A stretch of 64,000 nt of DNA from Pseudomonadota bacterium (lineage in GTDB: Bacteria > Pseudomonadota > Alphaproteobacteria > Rhodobacterales > Rhodobacteraceae): contig JAIUPC010000017.1 in NCBI GenBank assembly GCA_020161655.1, positions 248,001 to 312,000 of the forward strand, given 5' to 3'. The translations under genes and the position numbers were made by a program. Shown here in pieces: positions 43,998 through 52,380 of this stretch (the first letter of the stretch is position 1; each line of letters begins with the position of its first letter). The notes under the pieces were generated by a model, which was not told the origin of the DNA, made no database searches, and saw only the letters and a list, made by a program, of their open reading frames with translations.

Positions 43998-44525
43998 GTG
44001 ACCGAAGACGAGGAAATCGCCGAACTCATGGACCGCATCGCGCGGCTGCACGGCGCGCGCCGGCGCTCGGCCGCGCTGCCGGAGGCGCAGGTGGCGGCCC
44101 TCGACTATCTCGCCCGCGCCAACCGCTTCTCGCGCACGCCCTCGGCGGTGGCGGACTACCTTGCGGCCACGCGCGGCACGGTGTCGCAGACGCTGATCGC
44201 GCTGGCGCGGAAGGGCCTCGTGACCGACGATCCCGCGCCGGACGACCGCCGCAGCCGCATCTACAGCCTGACGGCTGAAGGCCGGACCGAGATCGGCGGC
44301 ACCGGGACCGGCCCCGACTGGGGCGGTGCGAAGACCGAACTTCTTTCCGGTCTCAGGGCCGCGCTCGCCGTGATGATCCGCGATGCGGGCGGGCGCAGCT
44401 TCGGCCTCTGCCGCACCTGCCGCCATCACCGGCCGGGCGAAGATGGCGCGTTGTGCGCCCTTCTCGGCGTGGCATTGGTTGCGGCCGAGGCCGACCAGAT
44501 CTGCGCCGAACATCAGGCCTCCTGA
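43998..44525 (+). CDS. MarR-family regulator with C-terminal four-cysteine tail
   Basis: 175 residues from GTG 43998, with GGAGGAGG upstream. A winged helix (about 30-95) with SAVADYLAATRGTVSQTLIAL as the recognition region and DDRRSRIYSLT as the wing. All four cysteines are in the last 38 residues: Cys138, Cys141, Cys153 and Cys169 (C-x2-C-x11-C-x15-C), plus nearby His143, His144 and His172. This could bind zinc or an Fe-S cluster, or form disulfides. The operator repeat lies directly upstream. Controlled genes are probably itself and the divergent secreted/thioredoxin pair. Confidence 0.82.
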   Translation: MTEDEEIAELMDRIARLHGARRRSAALPEAQVAALDYLARANRFSRTPSAVADYLAATRGTVSQTLIALARKGLVTDDPAPDDRRSRIYSLTAEGRTEIGGTGTGPDWGGAKTELLSGLRAALAVMIRDAGGRSFGLCRTCRHHRPGEDGALCALLGVALVAAEADQICAEHQAS

Positions 44526-44674
44526 GGCCTGCAGGCATCCCCCATCCCGCGACGGTCAGCCGTTTCATCATGTCGCACCAAGCCGTTACCGGGCAAATTT
44601 CGCTTAACGCGGCCTCAACGCACGATATGGTTGTGCTGCGCGCATCCGTTTCGCGCGCCAAACAGGGGACAAAG

Positions 44675-45190
44675 ATGAAGAACAAGGTTTTCGCCATCAT
44701 TCTGGGCGTCCTATCCATTGTCGCGGGTATTTTCTGCCTCATCAATCCGCTCGCAGGCTCGCTCGCCAGCACGCTTATCGCCGGCTGGTCCTTCCTGATC
44801 CTCGGTGCGATCCAGCTTTTCGTCGCCTTCCGGGAAACCGGCTGGGGCTCGCGCATCTGGGCGCTTCTGCTTGGCATTCTTGGCGTTCTGGCCGGGATCA
44901 GCCTGCTCAGCAATCCGCTTGAGGGCGTGCTGACGCTGACGGTCATCCTCGGCGTTCTCTTCCTCGTGACCGGCATCATGAAGTTCGTCGCGGGCTTTGC
45001 GCTGCCCTCGGGCAACCTCAAGCTCATGGTCATCATCTCCGGCGCGATCTCCGCACTTCTCGGCCTGATGATCCTGTCGGATTTCCCCGGCTCTGCCGTG
45101 GTGACGCTGGGGGTGCTGTTGGGAGTTGAGCTGATCGCCGACGGCATCGCGGTTCTCGGGCTGGCCAACGCCGGCCGCTCGCGCGCGTAA
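44675..45190 (+). CDS. HdeD-family membrane protein
   Basis: 171 residues from ATG 44675 with AGGGGA upstream. Six hydrophobic helices in three similar pairs (IILGVLSIVAGIFCLINP, LLLGILGVLAGISLLSNP, IISGAISALLGLMILSDF) match the HdeD/DUF308 repeat family. HdeD in E. coli aids acid resistance at high cell density; the role here is unproven. It is the last gene of the insertion between pdxJ and acpS. Confidence 0.85.
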   Translation: MKNKVFAIILGVLSIVAGIFCLINPLAGSLASTLIAGWSFLILGAIQLFVAFRETGWGSRIWALLLGILGVLAGISLLSNPLEGVLTLTVILGVLFLVTGIMKFVAGFALPSGNLKLMVIISGAISALLGLMILSDFPGSAVVTLGVLLGVELIADGIAVLGLANAGRSRA

Positions 45191-45248
45191 CACTTGCTTG
45201 AACCGGCGCGCGATTGCGCCGACAAGACGGTGACGGTTTGGGTGAACT

Positions 45249-45659
45249 ATGATCCTCGGCATCGGCACCGATCTTGCGAATATCGAACGGATCGCCGCGA
45301 CGCTTCAGCGTTTCGGCGACCGTTTCCGCAACCGGGTATTCACCGACACGGAACAGCAGAAGGCCGAACGTCGGATGGACGTTGCCGGCACCTATGCCAA
45401 GCGCTGGGCGGCGAAGGAGGCCTGTTCCAAGGCGCTCGGCACCGGTCTTCGCATGGGGATCAGCTGGAAGGACATGGCGGTGTCAAACCTGCATTCCGGT
45501 CAGCCGGTGATGCACCTCACGGGATGGGCAGCGGTGCGCCTGGCCGAGATGACGCCCGAGGGGCATGAGGCCATCGTCCATGTCACCCTGACTGACGATC
45601 ACCCCTGGGCGCAGGCTTTCGTGGTGATCGAGGCCCGCCCCGCTGCCGGCAAAACTTGA
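45249..45659 (+). CDS. acpS: Holo-[acyl-carrier-protein] synthase
   Basis: 136 residues. Transfers phosphopantetheine from CoA to [15 protein letters not shown] holds the metal-binding Asp, and [16 protein letters not shown] the catalytic Glu/Lys. Normal length. Begins the acpS-lepB-rnc run. Confidence 0.95.
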   Translation: MILGIGTDLANIERIAATLQRFGDRFRNRVFTDTEQQKAERRMDVAGTYAKRWAAKEACSKALGTGLRMGISWKDMAVSNLHSGQPVMHLTGWAAVRLAEMTPEGHEAIVHVTLTDDHPWAQAFVVIEARPAAGKT

Positions 45660-45715
45660 CTCCGCGGGCGGCACGCGCAAGAAGCGCCACGAAACGGGCA
45701 AGCAGGCAGGAAAAG

Positions 45716-46495
45716 ATGAGCAGCACGGCCAAGGACGGCGTGATGGAGACGGTCAAGACCGTCTTCTGGGCACTGGTGATCGCGGGCACCTTCCGCACGC
45801 TCCTCTTTCAGCCATTCTGGATTCCGTCGGGGTCGATGAAGGACACGCTTCTGATCGGCGACTTCCTTTTCGTGAACAAGATGGCCTACGGCTATTCGCG
45901 CTATTCCTGCCCGTTCTCGGCCTGCCCGATCTCTGGCCGCATCTTCGCATCCGAGCCTGAGCGCGGCGATGTCGTCGTCTTCCGCCATCCCGGCACCGGC
46001 GCGGATTTCATCAAGCGGCTGGTCGGTCTTCCCGGCGATACGGTGCAGATGAAGGACGGCGTGCTTTACCTCAATGGCCAGATGGTGCCGCAGGAAGACG
46101 GCGGCACCTTCGAGGAAATCATGGAGCCGCAGGGCTCGCAGGGGAACCTGCCGCGCTGCGCCAATGAACCCGTCGGCATGGGCGGCACCTGCATCAGCGA
46201 GCGCAAGGTCGAGACGCTGCCGAACGGCGTCAGGCATGACGTCCTCAACCTTGGCAATACCGCTGCCGACAACACGCCGGTATTCTCGGTTCCGGCAGGG
46301 CACTACTTCTTCATGGGCGACAACCGCGACAACAGCCAGGACAGCCGCTTCCCGGTTTCCGTGGGCGGCGTCGGCATGTTGCCCGCCGAATATCTGATCG
46401 GCCGCGCCGACCGGATCATGTTCTCCTCCGCCGGCAAGTCGCTCTTCTACTTCTGGACCTGGCGCAGCGACCGCTTCTTCAAGGCGGTGGAGTGA
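45716..46495 (+). CDS. lepB: Signal peptidase I
   Basis: 259 residues from ATG 45716, with AGGAAAAG upstream; an in-frame ATG at 45656 overlaps acpS but lacks support. N-terminal membrane helix, then the Ser nucleophile in [15 protein letters not shown], the general-base Lys in [16 protein letters not shown], and the box E motif [14 protein letters not shown]. Cleaves Sec and Tat signal peptides. The stop overlaps the rnc start (GTGA). Confidence 0.95.
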   Translation: MSSTAKDGVMETVKTVFWALVIAGTFRTLLFQPFWIPSGSMKDTLLIGDFLFVNKMAYGYSRYSCPFSACPISGRIFASEPERGDVVVFRHPGTGADFIKRLVGLPGDTVQMKDGVLYLNGQMVPQEDGGTFEEIMEPQGSQGNLPRCANEPVGMGGTCISERKVETLPNGVRHDVLNLGNTAADNTPVFSVPAGHYFFMGDNRDNSQDSRFPVSVGGVGMLPAEYLIGRADRIMFSSAGKSLFYFWTWRSDRFFKAVE

Positions 46496-47175
46496 GGCTC
46501 GCCGCCGATCTCCAGGCATTTTCGGCCCGCCTCGGGCATGACTTCGCGCGGCCTGACCTTCTGATCCGGGCCGTGACCCATGCCTCCATTGCCACGCCGC
46601 AAAGGCCCGACAACCAGCGGCTTGAATTCCTTGGCGACAGGGTGCTTGGCCTTGTCATCTCCGAGACGCTGCTTGGCGCCGACAAGGGCGCGAGCGAAGG
46701 CCTGCTTGCGCCGCGCTTCAACGCGCTTGTCCGGAAGGAAACCTGCGCCGACGTTGCGCGCGAGATCGGGCTTGGCGATGTCCTGAAGCTCGGCCGGTCC
46801 GAGATGATGTCGGGCGGACGCCGCAAGGAAGCGCTTCTTGGGGATGCGATGGAGGCGGTGGTGGCCGCCGTCTATCTCGACGCCGGGCTTGAGGCGGCAC
46901 GAGGTCTGATCCTGAGGCTCTGGGGCGGTCGCATCGGCGCGGTCAAGGCCGATGCGCGCGACGCGAAGACCGCGCTTCAGGAATGGGCACAGGCGCGTGG
47001 CCTGCCGCCGCCCGCCTATACCGAACAGGCCCGGGAAGGGCCGGACCATCAGCCGATGTTCACCGTCGAGGTGCGGCTGGAAAGCGGCGAGTCCGAGGTG
47101 GCGAGGGCCGGAACCAAGCGGCAGGCTGAACAGACGGCCGCCAAGGCGCTTCTGGTGCGGGTCGAGAAGGGTTGA
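46492..47175 (+). CDS. rnc: Ribonuclease III
   Basis: 227 residues from a GTG overlapping the lepB stop. The catalytic domain carries the signature [15 protein letters not shown] and the second acidic site [18 protein letters not shown]. The C-terminal double-stranded-RNA-binding domain ends [15 protein letters not shown]. Processes rRNA and other structured RNAs. era is normally next; here a reversed gene separates them. Confidence 0.95.
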   Translation: MRLAADLQAFSARLGHDFARPDLLIRAVTHASIATPQRPDNQRLEFLGDRVLGLVISETLLGADKGASEGLLAPRFNALVRKETCADVAREIGLGDVLKLGRSEMMSGGRRKEALLGDAMEAVVAAVYLDAGLEAARGLILRLWGGRIGAVKADARDAKTALQEWAQARGLPPPAYTEQAREGPDHQPMFTVEVRLESGESEVARAGTKRQAEQTAAKALLVRVEKG

Positions 47176-47176
47176 C

Positions 47177-47725
47177 CTAGCTCGGAAGGCGCGGCGGCAT
47201 TCGTCCCTTTTGACGGGCATCGCAGCGCCAGAGCTTCCGCCGCACCTCCGCGAGTTCAAGGGGGCGATACTTCCCGCCGGAATGTTTCGACCAGTCGATT
47301 GCCAGCCCCAGCTTGACCAACTCAGCCGAAAGATCGCGACCGTCCGGCAGGTAGCAGGTCGCGACAGAGCGGTCATGCGAATTGGCCCCATCGAAATGCA
47401 CCGTGACGATCTGCCCCTTGCAGAGCGCCATCATCGCAAACTTGGCGTTCTTGCCGTAGGGATGGTCCAGTTCGGGCGCGTCGATCCCCGCGAGCCGGAT
47501 CTTCCTGCCCTCGATCACCATGGTGTCGCCGTCGATCACCCAGGCGCGCCCCCGAAGCGGTGCGGCGGGTGGCGCGGCCGCGATTGTGACGACGACCTCG
47601 GTATAGGTCGTGACTTCGACGGTGGGAGGAACAGGCCCCCAAGGCTGAGTCACCGGAGCGGCGCGGTTCGCTGGCCGGTGGTCGTCGCCGAACAAGAACC
47701 TGAGGATATGTCGAAGCAGTCCCAA
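47177..47725 (-). CDS. Staphylococcal-nuclease-like (thermonuclease) protein
   Basis: About 182 residues if TTG 47725 is the start; the frame is open far upstream into era, so the start is uncertain. A short hydrophobic N-terminus (LLRHILRFLFG) and a Pro/Thr-rich spacer precede an SNase domain: AWVIDGDTMVIEGRKIRLAGIDAPE has the first catalytic residues, then YGKNAKFAMMALCKGQIV, DRSVATCYLPDGRDL and LGLAIDW. Secreted or membrane-bound nuclease is likely. It sits on the opposite strand between rnc and era, ending 1 nt from the rnc stop. Confidence 0.78.
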   Translation of the reverse strand: MGLLRHILRFLFGDDHRPANRAAPVTQPWGPVPPTVEVTTYTEVVVTIAAAPPAAPLRGRAWVIDGDTMVIEGRKIRLAGIDAPELDHPYGKNAKFAMMALCKGQIVTVHFDGANSHDRSVATCYLPDGRDLSAELVKLGLAIDWSKHSGGKYRPLELAEVRRKLWRCDARQKGRMPPRLPS

Positions 47726-47908
47726 AACGCTTAATGGCCCCGGCCAAACAAACCTTCGAATCTCGATAGGCCTGATTTTGCTCGGGAATCTGGCGCTTCT
47801 TGGGCAACGGGCCGAACGCAGCGTTAGAGTGTCGGCGGTCAACCGGTTCCAGCGCTGGCATCGGCCCGGCTTTTCGACTATGTGGCAGGGCTTATCGAGA
47901 GGATGACC

Positions 47909-48817
47909 ATGACGACACGCGCCGGTTTCGTAGCCCTGATCGGAGAGCCGAATGCCGGCAAGTCCACGCTTTTGAACCGCATGGTCGGGGCCAAGGTGTC
48001 GATCGTGACGCACAAGGTGCAGACCACGCGGGCGCGTATTCGCGGCATCGCGATGGAAGGCGACGCCCAGATCGTCTTCGTCGATACGCCCGGCCTTTTC
48101 CGGCCGCGCCGGAGGCTCGACCGGGCGATGGTCGCGGCGGCCTGGGGCGGGGCGGCGGATGCCGATGTCGTGGTGCTGCTCATCGAGGCGCATCGCGGGC
48201 TGACCGATGGCGTCCGCGCCATCATCGACACGCTGAAGGAACGGTTCGGCGACGGGCGCAGGGTGGCTCTGGCCATCAACAAGATCGACCGGGTGAAGGC
48301 CGAGGTTCTCCTCGCCCTCGCCGAGGCGATGAACGCGGCCTATCCTTTCGAGAAGACCTTCATGATTTCCGCCGAGCGCGGCCATGGGGTGGAGGACCTG
48401 AAGGCCTGGCTTGGCGCCACGCTGCCCGATAGCCCGTGGTTCTACCCCGAGGACCAGATCGCCGACCTGCCGATGCGGATGATCGCCGCCGAGATCACGC
48501 GCGAGAAACTGACGCTCAGGCTCCATGAGGAGTTGCCCTATCAGCTGACCGTCGAGACCGAGCGCTGGGAGGACCGCGAGGATGGCTCCGCCCGCATCGA
48601 CCAGCTGATCTTCGTCGCCCGCGACGGCCACAAGGGCATCATCCTTGGCCACAAGGGCGAGACGATCAAGGCGGTGGGCCGCGATGCGCGGGTCGAACTG
48701 ACCGAATTCCTCGGCCGCCCCGTCCACCTGTTCCTTCAGGTCAAGGTCCGCGAGAACTGGCTTGAGGACAAGGAGCGCTATACGGAAATGGGCCTTGAGT
48801 TCAAGGATGGCGACTGA
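47909..48817 (+). CDS. era: GTPase Era
   Basis: 302 residues from ATG 47909 (AGAGG 6 nt upstream; GTG 47882 and ATG 47903 are also in frame). Essential GTPase in 30S maturation. G1 GEPNAGKST, G2/switch region, G3 VDTPG, G4 NKID, then a C-terminal KH domain with IILGHKGETIKAVG. Length matches the family. Followed by DUF1491 and recO genes as in relatives. Confidence 0.96.
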   Translation: MTTRAGFVALIGEPNAGKSTLLNRMVGAKVSIVTHKVQTTRARIRGIAMEGDAQIVFVDTPGLFRPRRRLDRAMVAAAWGGAADADVVVLLIEAHRGLTDGVRAIIDTLKERFGDGRRVALAINKIDRVKAEVLLALAEAMNAAYPFEKTFMISAERGHGVEDLKAWLGATLPDSPWFYPEDQIADLPMRMIAAEITREKLTLRLHEELPYQLTVETERWEDREDGSARIDQLIFVARDGHKGIILGHKGETIKAVGRDARVELTEFLGRPVHLFLQVKVRENWLEDKERYTEMGLEFKDGD

Positions 48818-48845
48818 CGGCCTTTCGCCCGTGGCGGGCCGCGGA

Positions 48846-48880
48846 GCCTCCGGGGGAGGTATTTTCCGGCAAGATGAAAG
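48846..48880 (+). repeat. Intergenic hairpin repeat, copy B (second half)
   Basis: A small hairpin CCTCC-GGG-GGAGG is followed by TATTTTCCGGCAAGATGAA. It closely matches the stretch inside ileS at 63682-63713 and the second half of copy A. It lies between era and the DUF1491 gene and overlaps the latter's leader. Confidence 0.55.
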
Positions 48881-48889
48881 GGCAGGGGC

Positions 48890-49225
48890 ATGGAGCCGCG
48901 CCTGACCGCCGATTTCTGGGTGCGCGCCTATCTTGCCCGGCTTCAGGCGGCGCATGTCCCGGCCTATGTCACGTCGCGCGGCGATGCCACGGCGGGGGCG
49001 GTGCTGGTCAAGCTTGCCACGCTTGACGGCAAGGCGCGGCTTTTCCAGCGGAGCTTTGACCTCATGACCGGCGCCCGCGCCTGGGTGGTGCTGGCCGAGG
49101 GGCCGGAGGCCGATGTGGACGCCGCGGTTGCGCGCCAGCGCCGGACCGACCCGGACCTCTGGGTGATCGAGATCGAGAGCCGCGATGGGCGCACGCTTCT
49201 CGATGAAGAGGGGCTGTCGTCCTGA
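48890..49225 (+). CDS. DUF1491 family protein
   Basis: 111 residues. LTADFWVRAYLARLQAAHVPAYV at the start and DPDLWVIEIESRDGRTLLDE at the end are typical of this small cytoplasmic alphaproteobacterial family. Function unknown; it is consistently placed between era and recO, as here. Confidence 0.88.
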   Translation: MEPRLTADFWVRAYLARLQAAHVPAYVTSRGDATAGAVLVKLATLDGKARLFQRSFDLMTGARAWVVLAEGPEADVDAAVARQRRTDPDLWVIEIESRDGRTLLDEEGLSS

Positions 49226-49263
49226 CCCCTTGCCGATCCCCGTTGGCGGTGAAAGGCTGAGGC

Positions 49264-49992
49264 ATGGACTGGCGAGACGAAGGCGTGCTTCTTTCGGTCA
49301 GGCGGCACGGCGAGAGTGCCGCGATCATCGAGGTTTTCACCCTTTCCCATGGCCGCCATGCCGGCATCGTCCATGGCGGAGCGTCGCGGAAACTGGCGCC
49401 GATCCTGCAACCGGGGGCGCAGCTTGACGTAAGCTGGCACGCGCGGCTTGACGAGCATCTCGGCACCTATACGGCGGAACCGCTCAGGTCGCGGGCGGGA
49501 CTGATGGCCGACCGGCTGGCGCTTGCGGGCCTGAATTCCGTCTGTGCGCTTCTGGCCTTCCTCTTGCCCGAGCGCGAGGCGCATGGCGCGCTTTATGCCG
49601 GGACGCAGGGCTTGCTTGACCGCATCGGTGCCGGCGAAGGCTGGCCGATCGACTATCTTCGCTGGGAACTCGGACTTCTGGAGGAGATGGGCTACGGCCT
49701 TGACCTTTCCCGCTGCGCCCTGACCGGCAGCCGCGAGGATCTGGCCTATGTCAGTCCTAGATCCGGCCGCGCCGTCGCCCGTCGCGCGGCGGGGGAATGG
49801 GTGGACAAGCTCTTGCCGCTGCCCGCCTGCCTTCTCGGCCAGGGCCCCGCGACGAGCGATGAGATTGCGGCGGGGCTGCGCCTGACCGGGTACTTTCTGG
49901 AACACCGACTGGCGCCCGATCTTGGTCAGAAGCCCTTGCCCGAGGCGCGGCGGCGGCTGGTCACGCTGCTGTCACGAATGCCGGAAAGCTGA
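49264..49992 (+). CDS. recO: DNA repair protein RecO
   Basis: 242 residues. Loads RecA on gapped DNA together with RecR. The N-terminal OB fold is seen in [24 protein letters not shown] and [20 protein letters not shown]; a helical C-terminal domain with [23 protein letters not shown] follows. In this lineage the zinc-binding cysteines are reduced; one Cys remains in SRCALTG. Length is normal. Confidence 0.93.
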   Translation: MDWRDEGVLLSVRRHGESAAIIEVFTLSHGRHAGIVHGGASRKLAPILQPGAQLDVSWHARLDEHLGTYTAEPLRSRAGLMADRLALAGLNSVCALLAFLLPEREAHGALYAGTQGLLDRIGAGEGWPIDYLRWELGLLEEMGYGLDLSRCALTGSREDLAYVSPRSGRAVARRAAGEWVDKLLPLPACLLGQGPATSDEIAAGLRLTGYFLEHRLAPDLGQKPLPEARRRLVTLLSRMPES

Positions 49993-50068
49993 CCAAACCG
50001 ACAGGAATCTGTCGCAAAACGTCGCGACCCGGCCGGGCGAAGCGCCTTGACTGGGGGCGAGAGGTTTC

Positions 50069-51298
50069 ATGGCAATCCGTTACATTCCGGTCTTTCTTCG
50101 CCACGCGCCCACCCCCGGCGTGCAGGGGTTCGCGCTGCTTGCGGGGATTGAGGCCTCGCTCAGGGGGATGCTCGTCTCGGTCTGGCCGCTGGCCATGTAT
50201 GCGGCGCTGTCGCAGAACGCAGGCTCCGTCAGCCTTGCCTATTTCATCGTCGGCATCGCCTCGCTGATCTGGGGCCTGATGGTGCCCTGGATCAGCCGGA
50301 CCATCCCCCGGCGCTGGGTTTATACCATGGGCTGCGGGCTCTACATCGTCAGCGGGCTGCTCGAGATCGTTCTCGGCGGGTACATGACCCCCGTGGCGAT
50401 GGCGCTCGGCAGTTTCGCGACGGTCACAGTCTTTGTCTGTACCAACGCCTATCTCATGGATTTTATCGCCCGGTCCGAACTTGGCCGGACGGAATCGCAA
50501 AAGCTGCGCTACAGCGCCTTGTCCTGGGTGGCAGGGCCGATCGTCGGCGTGGCGCTCTGGAAGATCTGGGCGCCCTTGCCGTTCCTTATCGCCATGGGCT
50601 TCGCGCTCATCCTGCTCATCACCTTCTGGCGGATGCGGCTTGGCAATGGGCGGCTCATCACCCGGGCGCGTGCGCCGGCGCCGAACCCCCTGGCCTATCT
50701 CGGCCGGTTCTTCCGCCAGCCGCGTCTTGTCGCGGGCTGGCTGTTTGCGGTTTTGAGGTCCTGCGCCTGGTGGGTCTATGTCGTCTATCTGCCGATTTTC
50801 TGCATCCAGTCGGGCCTTGGCGACCGGGTGGCGAGCTATGCCTTCTCCGGCTCCAACGCGCTTTTGCTTCTGGCGCCATGGATGCTGCGCTGGATGCAGC
50901 CGCGCGGGTTGCGCCATGGGGTGCGCTTCGCCTTCACCGGCGGGGCGCTTTGCTTTGCCGCTGCGGCGCTCGGCCATTTCTGGGCACCGGCGGCGGTGAT
51001 CGGCCTGATCGCCTCGTCCATCTTCCTCGTGATGCTCGACGCTTTCGGCGGACTGCCGTTCCTTCTTGCAGTCCGCCCGGCGGAACGGACCGAGATGTCG
51101 GCGGTCTACGCGAGCTATCGAGACGTATCGGGCATCATCACGCCCGGCGTCGCCTGGTTCGTCCTCCTCTTCTCGCCGCTTGCCGGGGTGTTTCTCGCCT
51201 GCGCGGCGGGACTTGGCATGGCGGCGGTGATTGCCGGCACGCTCCACCCCCGATTGGGAGGGCTGCGCAGCAGGGAAGCCGAGGAGGAAGCGGCGTGA
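50069..51298 (+). CDS. Major facilitator superfamily transporter
   Basis: 409 residues with about twelve hydrophobic helices. The family loop between helices 2 and 3 is weak (WISRTIPRRWVYTMG), and the centre holds the usual cytoplasmic linker (MRLGNGRLITRARAP). It looks like an MFS exporter of unknown substrate. Stand-alone gene after recO; its 3' end is 4 nt from the convergent reductase pseudogene. Confidence 0.8.
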   Translation: MAIRYIPVFLRHAPTPGVQGFALLAGIEASLRGMLVSVWPLAMYAALSQNAGSVSLAYFIVGIASLIWGLMVPWISRTIPRRWVYTMGCGLYIVSGLLEIVLGGYMTPVAMALGSFATVTVFVCTNAYLMDFIARSELGRTESQKLRYSALSWVAGPIVGVALWKIWAPLPFLIAMGFALILLITFWRMRLGNGRLITRARAPAPNPLAYLGRFFRQPRLVAGWLFAVLRSCAWWVYVVYLPIFCIQSGLGDRVASYAFSGSNALLLLAPWMLRWMQPRGLRHGVRFAFTGGALCFAAAALGHFWAPAAVIGLIASSIFLVMLDAFGGLPFLLAVRPAERTEMSAVYASYRDVSGIITPGVAWFVLLFSPLAGVFLACAAGLGMAAVIAGTLHPRLGGLRSREAEEEAA

Positions 51299-51302
51299 GC
51301 CG

Positions 51303-52321
51303 TCAGACGAGGCCGCGCGAGACGAGGACTTCGGCGGAAGCAAGCAGGGCCTTTTCCGGCGGGATGAAGTCGATATCGAGGATGCGGCGGGCCTTTTCCG
51401 ACGACACCTCCTCCAGATGCCCGACGCCGGGCAGCGAGGCGCGGATCTCTCGGTCGAAAAGCGCCAGGAGGCGCAAAAGCGGTTTCGGCGCGGCGCGCGT
51501 CGGCATCCGGCGGTTCGGATAGGCGGTCTTCAGGATGCGGCCATAGTCGCCAAGCCAGAGCGATCCACATGCCACGGCAAAACGCTCGCCCTCGGTTCCG
51601 GGATGCTCCAATGCCCGCAGATGCGCGAGGGCCACATCGCGGACGTCGACCACGGAAAACCCCATATGCGGCACCATTGGATCACGCCCGCGCAGCACCC
51701 GCCGAACGAGGTCGACAGAACTCCCGAACCGGTCGTCAAGCGGCGGCCCGAGGATGAAGGACGGGTTGATCGTGGTCAGCCTGAGCCCCTTCAGGGCCGC
51801 CATTTCCCAGGCCAGCCGCTCCGCCAGGACCTTCGACCGCGCATAGGGCCAGTTCGGCGTGCCGTCGGCATCCGCCCAGTCGCTTTCATCGAAAGGGCGG
51901 AGGTCGAGCCGGTCGGGCTGGATCATTGCGATGGTAGATGAGGTGAGGATGACCCGGCCAATTCCAGCTGCGGCGGCGGCCTCCAGCGCGCGGTGGGTGC
52001 GTCGACTGCGGGGCGGATCACCTCCTCAGGGTCTTTCGGCTGCTCGATGGGGAAGGGCGATGCGGTGTGGAAAAGTGCGGTGGCGCCCTCCATCGCCTGG
52101 CCCCAGCCTTCGTCCCGGGTCAGATCGAGGGTGACGAAACTCAGCCGGCTGATCCCATCCGGATCAAGATGCGGCGCGACCGCCTTCCGCACCTGCTCCG
52201 CCATAGCCGGAGCGCGGACCGAGGCGCGTACCGAATGGCCCGCCTGCAGAAGCGTGAAGACGACGTGCTTGCCGAGAAATCCTGACGCGCCGGTGACGAA
52301 CACCAGTCCTTCCGAGGTCAT
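51303..52321 (-). pseudogene. NAD(P)-dependent epimerase/reductase (dihydroflavonol-reductase-like), frameshifted
   Basis: Two overlapping frames make one extended SDR protein. The first, from ATG 52321 with GGGAGG upstream, has the Rossmann loop VFVTGASGFLGKHVV and runs to VIRPAVD. The second carries RALEAAAAAGIGRVILTSS, PYARSKVLAERLAWE (Tyr-x3-Lys) and the C-terminal part to 51303. Restoring a single G near base 52000 joins them perfectly (VDGTHRAL). Either a recent inactivating deletion or a sequencing error; all catalytic residues are otherwise intact. Confidence 0.85.
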
Positions 52322-52380
52322 GATTGCCTCCCACTTGGCCGGGCAATGCTCCGGCAAGCGGGGACAGCAAGCAACCTTGC

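Noticed and set aside
47177-48955. 592-codon reading of the nuclease gene extending across era
   Set aside because: Only the part left of about 47725 has SNase motifs and normal composition; the rest mirrors era.
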